Source of the DNA: Heracleum sosnowskyi
Lineage: Eukaryota; Streptophyta; Magnoliopsida; Apiales; Apiaceae
Length of the DNA stretch: 64,000 bases
NCBI GenBank assembly: GCA_030848705.1
Contig: CM061243.1
Coordinates: forward strand, 97,090,436-97,154,435
Reading direction: 5' to 3'
The notes under the pieces were generated by a model that worked only from the letters and a program-made list of their open reading frames with translations, was not told the origin of the DNA and made no database searches. Shown here one piece after another: positions 23,815-34,326 of this stretch. The position numbers and the translations under genes were made by a program. How positions within the stretch are numbered: the first letter of the stretch is position 1; each line of letters opens with the position of its first letter.

Positions 23815-26110
23815 ATCAGTGAATCCGGCACGTGCTCTCCATTACCCGAATCAATATTAATACTAAATTTTTGTTATAATGTCGTAAAACCCGACCTTTA
23901 AATTTTTTGATTATTTTTTACCAACACTACAATGAGTATATTTTAACATCCGTACGGTTGGATCGTCAAGGAAATCATTTCAAAAAATTATTCAGTGAAT
24001 CCAGCACGTGCTTTGTTACCCGAATCTGTATTAATACTACATTTTTGCTATAACGTCGGACATCCCGGCCTTTTTAATTTTTGATTATTTTTTCCGAAGA
24101 CTAGAATGAGTATTTATTAACATCCGTACAGTTGGATCGTCAAAGAAATCATTTAAAAAATTATTCAATGAACCCGGCACGCGCTCCGTTACTCGAATCA
24201 GTATTAATACTACTTTTTTGTTATAATGTCCTAAAATCCGACCTTTAAATTTTTTGATTATTTTTTACCAACACTACAATGAGTATATTTTAACATCCGT
24301 ACGGTTGGATCGTCAAAGAAATCATTTAAAAAAAATTATTCAGTGAATCCAGCACGCGCTCCGTTACCCGAATCAATATTAATACTACATTTTTGCTATA
24401 AAGTCGGACATCCCGGCCTTTTTATTTTTTGATTATTTTTTATGAAGACTATAATGAGTATTTATTAACATCCGTACGGTTGGATCGTCAAAGAACTCAT
24501 TTAAAAAAATTATTCAATGAACCCGACACGCGCTCTATTACTCGAATCAGTATTAATACTACCTTTTTGTTATAATGTCCTACAATCCGACCTTTACATT
24601 TTTTGATTATTTTTTACCAAAACTTCAATGAGTGTATTTTAACATCCGTACGGTTGGATCGTCAAAGAAATCATTTAAAAAATTATTCAATGAACCCGGC
24701 ACGCGCTCCGTTACTCGAATCAGTATTAATACTACTTTTTTGTTATAATGTCCTACAATCCGACCTTTAATTTTTTTGATTATTTTTTACCAATACTACA
24801 ATGAGTATATTTTAACATCCGTATGGTTGGATCGTCAAAGAAATCATTTAAAAAAAATTATTCAGTGAATATAGCACGCGCTGCGTTACCCGAATCAATA
24901 TTAATACTACAATTTTGCTATAAAGTCTGACATCCCGGCCTTTTTATTTTTTGATTATTTTTTATGAAGACTATAATGAGTATTTATTAACATCCGTACG
25001 GTTGGATCGTCAAAAAATCATTTAAAAAAATTATTCAATGAACCCGTCACGCGCTCTATTACTCGAATCAGTATTAATACTACTTTTTTGTTATAATGTC
25101 CTACAATCCGACCTTTAATTTTTTTGATTATTTTTTACCAACACTACAATGAGTATATTTTAACATCCGTACGGTTGGATCGTCAAAGAAATCATTTTAA
25201 AAAAATTATTCAGTGAATCCAGCACGCGCTCCGTTAACCGAATTAGTATTAATACTACATTTTTTCTATAAAGTCGGACATCCCGGCCTTTTTATTTTTT
25301 GATTATTTTTTATGAATACTATAATGAGTATTTATTAACATCCGTACGGTTGGATCGTCAAAAAATCATTTAAAAAAATTATTCAATGAACCCGTCACGC
25401 GCTCTATTACTCGAATCAGTATTAATACTACTTTTTTGTTATAATGTCCTACAACCCGACCTTTACATTTTTTGATTATTTTTTACCAAAACTTCAATGA
25501 ATATATTTTAACATCCGTACGGTTGGATCGTCAAAGAAATCATTTAAAAAATTATTCAATGAACCCGGCACGCGCTCCGTTACTCGAATCAGTATTAATA
25601 CTATTTTTTTGTTATAATGTCCTACAATCCGACCTTTAATTTTTTTGATTATTTTTTACCAATACTACAATGAGTATATTTTAACATCCGTATGGTTGGA
25701 TCGTCAAAGAAATCATTTAAAAAAAATTATTCAGTGAATATAGCACGCGCTGCGTTACCCGAATCAATATTAATACTACAATTTTGCTATAAAGTCTGAC
25801 ATCCCGGCCTTTTTATTTTTTGATTATTTTTTATGAAGACTATAATGAGTATTTATTAACATCCGTACGGTTGGATCGTCAAAAAATCATTTAAAAAAAT
25901 TATTCAATGAACCCGTCACGCGCTCTATTACTCGAATCAGTATTAATACTACTTTTTTGTTATAATGTCCTACAATCCGACCTTTAATTTTTTTGATTAT
26001 TTTTTACCAACACTACAATGAGTATATTTTAACATCCGTACGGTTGGATCGTCAAAGAAATCATTTAAAAAAAATTATTCAGTGAATCCAGCACGCGCTC
26101 CGTTACCCGA
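23815..26110. repeat. Satellite-like tandem array, about 174-bp monomers in an 869-bp higher-order unit
   Basis: Thirteen copies of a unit containing CATCCGTACGGTTGGATCGTC, spaced about 174 bases. Monomers fall into at least two types, told apart by TATAATGTCCTACAATCCGACC versus TATAAAGTCGGACATCCCGGCC variants. Two rare variants, GTATGG in place of GTACGG (24821 and 25690) and AACTTCAATG (24621 and 25490), each recur 869 bases apart, so blocks of five monomers were duplicated together. It is internal to the CACTA element and non-coding. Confidence 0.85.
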
Positions 26111-26111
26111 A

Positions 26112-27660
26112 TTAGGGGTTATATTAGTTTACACACGAAATTATGTAAGTCATGTATAAGCGAGACTGTACGCCATTCCCGACTTGTATGTTTAGTAAAT
26201 TGTGTGGTGTCCTTGGTCCGACAAAGAAAAATATGTACATTTTATATGTTGTTAAGTATTTACATTAAAGTTTGTCACGAACGAGAAATTCAAAAAAAAA
26301 AAAAAAAAGTCACACAACTGTTTTTAAGTTGTAAAACCGTTGTGGAAGTTCATTCAGACAACAGTTTATAAATAAAAAACCGTTGTGGTAATCACACAAC
26401 GGTTTCTACAAAAAAACCGTCGTGGAAAGTAAAGTACAACAAAGGTTTATTCTTAAAAAAACCGTTGTGTGTTTTTTTTATAAAAATTTTGTTAATACCT
26501 TTGCCTAACTTATTTTTTACACTTCTTTGAAGATACCGAACATGTTATTGATTGAAAATTTTATAAAATAATACTTATAATAATAGATTGTGCTTAGGGT
26601 TTTGTGGTTTAGGGATTACGACTTAGGGGTTATGTTAGTTTACACACGAAATTATGTAAGTCATGTATAACCGAGACTGTACGCCATTCCCGACTTGTAT
26701 GTTTAGTAAATTGTGTGGTGTCCTTGGTCCGACAAAGAAAAATATGTACATTTTATATGTTGTTAAGTATAATAACGAAGATAATACAAAAGTCTTAATA
26801 TGATAAGAGAACTACAAACTATGATATCCGGCTTAATTAAGAATATTATCCTATAATTAAGTGTGTCAATTAAACATAAACTTTATTATTCAAACAAAGT
26901 TCACAATTAAAGTTTGTCACGAACGAGAAATTCAAAAAAAAAAAAAAAAAGTCACACAACTGTTTTTAAGTTGTAAAACCGTTGTAGTAAAATCATTCAG
27001 ACAACAGTTTATAAATAAAAAACCGTTGTGGTAATCACACAACGGTTTCTACAAAAAAACCGTCGTGGAAAGTAAAGTACAACAAAGGTTTATTTTTAAA
27101 AAAACCGTTGTGTGTTTTTTTTATAAAAATTTTGTTAATACCTTTGCCTAACTTATTTTTTACACTTCTTTGAAGATACCGAACATGTTATTGATTGAAA
27201 ATTTTATAAAATAATACTTATAATAATAGATTGTGCTTAGGGTTTTGTGGGTTAGGGGTTACGATTTAGGGGTTACGACTTAGGGGTTATGTTAGTTTAC
27301 ACACGAAATTATGTAAGTCATGTATAACCGAGACTGTACGCCATTCCCGACTTGTATGTTTAGTAAATTGTGTGGTGTCCTTGGTCCGACAAAGAAAAAT
27401 ATGTACATTTTATATGTTGTTAAGTATAATAACGAGGATAATACGAAAGTCTTAATATGATAAGAGAACTACAAACTATGATATCCGGCTTAATTAAGAA
27501 TATTATCCTATAATTAAGTGTGTCAATTAAACATAAACTTTATTATTCAAACAAAGTTCACAATTAAAGTTTGTCACGAACGAGAAATTCAAAAAAAAAA
27601 AAAAAAGTCACACAACTGTTTTTAAGTTGTAAAACCGTTGTGTGTTTTTTTTATAAAATT
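26112..27660. repeat. Three large tandem units of about 520-650 bp
   Basis: Units start at about 26112, 26633 and 27280, each with TTAGGGGTTATRTTAG. Each unit carries an A16-18 run, then copies of the CACTA subterminal motif (AAAACCGTTGT). The first lacks a block of about 126 bases (26770-26905 in the second). The third is cut short at about 27660. The units are nearly identical, implying recent amplification. Non-coding. Confidence 0.85.
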
Positions 27661-27729
27661 TTTTATAATAATTGTCCGAATCTTTGTGCCTCCTCATTAA
27701 CTCCTCCAAAATAATTGTCCCCCCCTAAG

Positions 27730-28190
27730 ATTTCAATTGGACAACGGTATGCAGAAACTGTTGTGTGAATTAAGTATAGTCCACATACAAGTAAAACACT
27801 TGTCTGATTCTAACAACGGTTTACAAAACCATTGTCTGAAGAAACTTCAGACAATGGTTTTGTAAACCGTTGTTAGAATCAGACAAGTGTTTATTCAAAC
27901 TGTTGTGTGACATCCATTTAAGTAACAAAAAAAAAACACTTGTCTGTTTTTAACAACGGTTTATGAAACACTTGTCTGACCTTTCTTCAGACAACGGTTT
28001 TATAATTCCGTTGTGTAAAGCCTCTGCTTTACTCCTTCTAATAGACAATGGTTTTAGAAACCGTTGTGGAAGTTCTTTCAGACAACAGACAGATTTTGCA
28101 AAAAAAAAAACCGTTGTGTGAAAATTTCAAACAATGCTTTTACTGCCGACCGTTGTCTGATAAGTGTCGTCTGTTTCAGTTTTTCTTGTA
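27730..28190. repeat. Right subterminal repeat zone of the CACTA element
   Basis: Dense ACAACGGTTT/AAACCGTTGT motifs in both orientations up to the right terminal inverted repeat. It includes the perfect palindrome annotated separately. Confidence 0.75.
27794..27892. repeat. Perfect inverted repeat, 48-bp arms, 3-base spacer
   Basis: The arm 27794-27841 and the reverse complement of 27845-27892 match at every position by direct comparison; the spacer is AAA. Each arm holds two subterminal motifs (ACAACGGTTT and an ACCATTGTCTGA form). As RNA it would fold into a long uninterrupted hairpin. Confidence 0.95.
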
Positions 28191-28390
28191 GTGTTTGTAC
28201 TAAAGTATAGTTAACTTTTCCTAACATTATCTATAAATTAGAAAATTGTATAAATTAGATATAAAATTAAATATAAAATTAGAAAATTCCCCAAATTGGT
28301 CTCTTGCATGCAGAGCTCGACATCACTGAATCCATTCTCAATCCAAAGCCCAAGTTAACCTGTTATTTCTTCAAATAAATCTTCTATCTA

Positions 28391-31300
28391 ATGCAAGAAG
28401 CATGGAGGTATGTAATTTACTATTTATCTCAGTATATATGGACTTGAATATTAGTATACTAATTGATTGAATTCAAATATGTTGTAGACGAATTTTGGAG
28501 AATTTGCAATCATCACAATAGGTTCATAGTGATAAAGAATTTGATTAGTTTTTAAGTAAGAATATGTATGATGCAACCCCCTTTTGTCAGCCTAATAGGA
28601 TTAGAAGTGTACTAATTTAATCTATATGTGTAATCTGTATAAGAATTTGTTAACCCATTGGTGCCTTTGTTGATATTGGTAGTGAATTTCTTCCTATTGG
28701 TAGTGAATGATACTTATATTGTATTATCAATTTTGTAATACGAGTAGAAAGGTACATCTCAGTTTTATGTTTTAGTACTCAGATTTCTGTCAAAATACAT
28801 TATGCAGAATTATTCGTTTATTCCTACAAGTACTGGATAAGTCGTCATGGGAAGAAAAGTGGAATTCTAATGCAAGTAGTGGTATATATGTTTGATAACT
28901 TTGTTTTTCATAATATATAATATTGTTTTTTTGTGATAGTATCTAACTGCTTAACAAAATATCAGGAAATAGAGCACTTGTGTCAAGTTTCGTATCATCT
29001 TTTAATGCGTTTGGATGTTTTGGAAGTTTTGTAAGTGGACTATATAAATTAACTTGTTTTGTCGCATAGAGCAAAGTAGATATGATTATGAATTGGTGCT
29101 TATGTAATTTTTTTACTATTTGCAGACTGTCCCAAATAGTTATCACCGTGAATTTGGATCCAATCTATCTTCTGTTATACTTGTAAATTTCCACAATTGT
29201 GTTTGGAGAGCAAAGTACAACCATGAAGTTAGGAAAATTAGTGGTCTTCGGAGATTTATGATATTCTATGAAGTGGAACCATTCAACATTGTGCAATTTA
29301 ATTATTACGGTGATGATATCTTCATTGTAAAACTTTTTAAAGAATATGGAATTGAGAGTAAGTACCCTATTACGAATGCTGCAAGCTATTTTGAAAGCGA
29401 AAAAGGAAGGAAATGGAGAATGCAGAAATTCATACATGAACACATTAGTATGGAATTTGACAAAAATGCAGCTCTTTTCAATTTTAACGGTTTACAGAAT
29501 ATCTGTGTTTACTATGAGATTGATATACATTATTCCTGTAATGATGACATATTCCACAGAATGGTGAGTTAAATTATTTATATTTAACTATTAATTTATG
29601 TAAAGATTTTCAACTAATGTCATTTATTATGTTGCTAATTTAATTTGTGACTATGAAATTTAGAGATTGGAGAAAGATTTGAAGAATTTGTATGGTACTT
29701 GGGAACACGGTTCAAAGGTTTCTCCGAGATTAATTAAAAGTTATTGGGATATTGAGGTGGAATGGAATGGAGGAAGATGTGCATTTGGTAAAGGCTGGTA
29801 TGAATTTGCTACGGAATCAGAGTTAGAAGTGGGCGATAAGTTAGTTCTGTATGTCGATGTGACAAATGCTAGCATTCTTAATGTATGCATTTTCAAAGGA
29901 CATAAGTACATTGGAGTTTCTAATCGTGGTATGATAACAGTTTTGTTATCCATAACTTCAGTTTCTGTATACTTCCAAGTCTGTGTAAAATTTAAAATTA
30001 ATCTCCTCTTCTTTAATATCTTTTAGGAATTATGAATTGCAGTAGAGAATTCTTCAAAATTCTTACAGATGAGATGTTAGAAGACAATTCACTGGTATGT
30101 GCTTAATAATGTTTTGCATTTCAATTTTTATATGATTACAATATGTTTACTTCATACATCATATTACTTTCAGTATATGTGTAAATATATGGGTGAAAAG
30201 ATTAGATGCATGTGCAACAGGTTGTTCTGAAACTTGTCAAAGAAAAATACATTGAAGAGCTGCCGAATGCCAGGAAATTGGATGTTTGCGGTCAACGATT
30301 TAAAATTTTTTATAATGCAAATGAAGGTCTAGTCTTTAACCTTGGACATGTTATGGAGTTATTCAAATTGAGAAGGAATGAATTGATCATATTCAAATTT
30401 GGTGAGAGGAATATAATATTTGGGAGAGTGTATCAGCAGGATGGAATGGAGCTTGACTATTATAAGAGAACCATGAACATTTCAGTAAATCCATTGTCTG
30501 AATGCTTTTGGAAAATTGACTTGACATTTGATTCTGGTATGATATTAAATTGCTTCATTTTATCAATCTAGTTATAGACTAATGATAGTCATGACAATTT
30601 TTTTCCTTTGTATCACAGAGGAGCAAAGTGCAGGCAGACATGTTGAAGATGTCATAGAAGATAATGTAGTTAAAAAAAAACTTTCTGTCAAACTCAATGT
30701 TGATTTGAAAATGAGAAAATTCTAATCAACTTTATGTTTGCCAATTACAGATGATTGCTGAGAAATCAAGTTTTCAGCGTTTTATTGTGTTCCTTGATCC
30801 AGAGCCAAGCCAATGAGATATTGTGGTAAAAGAACATTTTTCTCTAACTACATAGAGGGTTATCTTCAAGATTTTTCTAATGAATTTATCAATTTATTTT
30901 AATTCAAACAGAAAGTACCGGAACAATTTGTTTCTGAAAATTGGCATCACATTCCATTTAAAGTTAAGGTGCTGCTTCCGAATGGACTGTGTTTTCCTGT
31001 TCAATATAGAAAGAAAAGCCAAAGCATTACACATGTTGCCAATCTTTTCAAGGAATGCAGAAAAACTTCTGGTTCAATTCTTGTTTTTGCTATAGGAGTT
31101 ATGGTACCTTTTTAGTTTCAATCTTAGGTAATAAAGGTTCAGAAGTAGAATACAGCATACCTGTCAAAGATGATTCAGATATTGTAAGCTTTCAAGGTAA
31201 TTCCAGTTTACTCAAAACTATAGGCTACGACATATGTTAAGATTATGAATGTGTTTCATCATCTATAATGATGTTTAATCTATTAAACATGATCAGATAA

Positions 31301-32324
31301 AATACTTGGAAATGGATGGAACTTTATCTCAATTGCTAATGAGTCTTTACTCTATGACGATGAAATTGTAAGTCAAACCTGTTTAGAAATAATTTCAAAC
31401 TGGTATATAATTGTATTAAGTCTGAATATGGTAATCATATGAATGGATATATATTTGATTTAACTCTCTTTTTTAGTAGATTCCGACACCATATTTTCAA
31501 CAGTTTCGAAAAGTTATCCCTCCATATGTTCTATATGGTTTGAAAAACGGAGAACAGTTCAAAGGTTGGTACTCCTTTGGTGACAAAAAGTTATATGATT
31601 TAATGGACTTGGTTATTTATGCTAATGTGGAAGAAGGTGATGTATTAATGTTTAAACTCTGCGGATACGGAGAGTTTGATATCACTCTGTTTAATAAATC
31701 AAGACTGGAGAGAACCGAGGAGATAGCGGTCAAAACTGGTAGGATATAAATTTATATCGACTTTTATCTGAATGGAGCATTGTATTCTTTATTTGTTCAA
31801 TGAAACATAATGATGCTGTTATTTTGGATTTTGATGCAGAACCAATTGACGACACTGCTGTTGAGGATGTCACTGGAATAACTGTTTACGATGATCCTTT
31901 TGATCATCAAGTTCACGTCATTCCTAAAGAGTTTACAGTCATTATGACTAAGTCAAACGTTGACAACACTTTACATGAAGTGGTATGATTTTTCATATTT
32001 CGCAGTAATTTCGCATTCTTATTGTAACTGTAATTTAGATAAAATATATCAATTTCATCCAAGTTATATTCCTAATATTTTCAGTGTATTCCAAACAATA
32101 TCACACCTGAAAATAGACAGTGGACATCAAATGAAGAGGTGACATTAAGGACCAAACATGGAGAATGGACAGTTGGAATTGTAATTTCCAATGGATTGGG
32201 TCGCTTCTCAAAAGGATGGAACAAATACACTGATGGAAACAAACTGAAGTACAAACAAAAATTGGTCTTTAATATTGTTAATTATGACGAAAATGGAAGT
32301 GTTTTTGATGTAGAACTACATTAG
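28391..32324 (+). pseudogene. Multi-B3-domain (REM-like) gene, about six B3 repeats, broken
   Basis: REM-type B3 proteins are plant DNA-binding factors. Clear exons: 29126-29563, 29664-29928, 30027-30094, 30221-30536, 30619-about 30668, 30751-30830, 30912-31185, about 31298-31368, 31482-31740, 31841-31982 and 32085-32324. Recurrent B3 landmarks are a FFKIL/FIVFL start, a VP-F---(F/G) entry, a KGWYEF/KGWNKY turn, a GD-L(V/M)F strand and a final F(D/N)V strand. Domains begin before 29126 and near 29390, 30040, 30760, 31300 and 31850. Faults: TGA at 30814 and a frame change near 31092, both in domain 4. The first exon (ATG at 28391 or 28402) and an exon near 28808-28880 are uncertain. Elsewhere frame is kept across junctions, so decay is recent or the faults are sequencing errors. 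Confidence 0.7.
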
Positions 32325-33047
32325 AGATTTGCTGAATCCTAATGATATTTTCAATGTGGTTTTGGATGGATTTGATAAGCAACTTATGGATATAGTTTGG
32401 CACTATCTGAGATGGCAGATTCAAAAACACGTTTTATGGTTTGCATTAAGTTGAACATTTTATGTATGGTGATTATCTTATTTATTCTGTATTTTATAAC
32501 ATTGAACCATTGGTTATGCTCTACCAAGTTGTGAGTTTTAAAAAAAACTTTCCAAGGACATGAAACTCAGAAATAATTCCATGATTTTCAATGTTGCGAA
32601 TTGATGATTGAGTTAAAGGCATAAGAGCATCTTTGAGTAATGTCACAGGGCATGTCATTGAGTAATTGATGACCTTGTGTTTTAACTTGAGAATAAGACC
32701 AATATTACAATGTTTAATCCAGGTTTAAAAATTACTAACATGATCATTCTATCAACAGGCAATGACATAATTAAATAATGTGAAATTGGGAATCATTCTT
32801 CCCAAAATGAACTGCATACTTTAAACTAAACACGTTGTAGTATTCAAACCTCACTCAAGAGTGATAACAATTCAGTAACATGAACAGTTTATATTTGAAT
32901 CAAACAATAAACCAACAACTTTGTGAAAAATAAAACATGGCATAAGTCACCATAAAAACTTATTAAAAAGAGACATATGAGTTTTCATATTTCGACACAT
33001 GAGAAAAAAACTGAGAGGAACCATGCTGCAATTTCTCCAACCAGAGC
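32325..33047. other. Spacer between convergent genes
   Basis: It holds the 3' flanks of the B3 gene (plus strand) and of the RPA1-like gene (minus strand). AT-rich, with no coding region or repeat that I can support. Confidence 0.5.
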
Positions 33048-33643
33048 TCAGTTTTCCTACAAAAGAGTTAAGTATATAAACAAATAAGCATACTTATTTT
33101 CGCAGAAAAAATGTGGCTGATATACAAAATAGTAAGCAATTAAGTAAAATTTACCATTTTAATTTTCTTGTTCACTGATTTTGCAGATCCAGGTGTCTTG
33201 GAAAGTTCTACATCATTGAATGACTGCAACAAAAAGCATTAAAGCAGTATTAAGTTGACATGTTTTCAAGTGTACAATTATAGTTTTATTATGAAAGAAA
33301 TATAAACATACATCAGTTAAGTTAATAGACGGGAACTCTGGAGGAGGTGAAAATTCAGACATTGCTGCAATAGCTAATGGTAAGGCATACATATCAACAG
33401 CATGATACGCAAACCTGTCCTGCTCATTCTTGGAGTCGATAACATAAATGGTAGTTATAACCATTTTACCAACAACATCATTAAGTACAATGGCAGCCTT
33501 CGCTGGAACCTTGAAATATCAACATATAGAAAGAATTCATATTAGATGGAATTTTTTATATATAAAGGACCAATTAAGTTTGTAACTGTTATTTATGTCC
33601 TCACTTTGAGCGATTCCAAGTACAAATTTGAAGCAGTTGTACC

Positions 33644-34326
33644 TGTAACACCCCAGTCCCACATCGAGGAGATTTGGGACTTCTGTTCAGTTTATAAGGC
33701 AAAGTACTACTACTAATTAGCACCAACAAATCATGATCTTTTCGGGGGCCTGTGGTGGGCTTGTGGACTACCCGAGTTGGCTGCATTTGGGCTAGTATGC
33801 TTCAGCTTATTCGGACTCGAAATCGGGACTTGACCCGATTTTCGAAAAAGGCTCGGGATTTGACCGGGGTTGTCACAGTTGGTATCAGAGCCGACTCTCG
33901 AAAGCTTGATTCGTCAAGTTGCCGGAGGTGGTGACACGAAGGTTGGTGGTATTATCCCACAATGGACAGATGTCCGGAGGTGGGGACACGAAGCCAGCTG
34001 GTATTATCCCACAATGGCTAGGGAGGAACGATCTTGGAACCTATGGGCTATCCGCTCAGGCTTGATGAGGACGTCAAGAGTTTAAGTGGGGGAGTTTGTA
34101 ACACCCCAGTCCCACATCGAGGAGATTTGGGACTTCTGTTCAGTTTATAAGGCAAAGTACTACTACTAATTAGCACCAACAAATAATGATGTTTTCGGGG
34201 GCCTGTGGTGGGCTTGTGGACTACCCGAGTTGGCTGCATTTGGGCTAGCTTCGGCTTATTCGGACTCAAAATCGGGACTTGACCCGATTTTCGAAAAAGG
34301 CTCGGGATTTGACCCGGGTTGTCACA
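33644..34326 (+). mobile_element. TRIM (miniature LTR retrotransposon), 683 bp
   Basis: Two near-identical LTRs, 33644-33877 and 34097-34326, both begin TGTAACACCCCAGTCCCACA and end GGTTGTCACA. They differ by a 4-base indel and a few substitutions. The 219-bp interior starts with a primer-binding site and ends with a purine-rich stretch. The 5-base TSD GTACC flanks the element (33639-33643 and 34327-34331). It has no coding capacity. It splits exon 7 of the RPA1-like gene. Confidence 0.95.
33880..33892 (+). other. Primer-binding site of the TRIM (initiator tRNA-Met)
   Basis: TGGTATCAGAGCC, two bases after the left LTR, matches the 3' end complement of plant initiator tRNA-Met, the primer of most plant LTR retroelements. 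The matching polypurine tract is GTGGGGGAG at about 34087-34095, just before the right LTR. Confidence 0.9.

Larger units (their letters stand above)
19577..28193. mobile_element. CACTA (En/Spm) element, non-autonomous, 8.6 kb, with captured gene fragments
   Basis: Both ends are present: the left begins CACTACAAGAATAATTGAA and the right, reverse complemented, begins CACTACAAGAAAAACTGAA. The 3 bases TTT flank both ends, the TSD size of CACTA elements. Subterminal zones of several hundred bases on each side carry many copies of an ACAACGGTTT/AAACCGTTGT motif. The interior contains exon pieces of MAP65, CAMTA, pullulanase and B3 genes, a LINE zf-RVT piece, and two tandem-repeat arrays. No transposase-like ORF is visible, so movement would depend on a related element elsewhere. 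Confidence 0.9.

Noticed and set aside
23815..27660. Regularly spaced direct repeats that could suggest a CRISPR array
   Set aside because: Units are 174 bp and 520-650 bp, homologous along their whole length with no unique spacers, and the DNA is plant nuclear.
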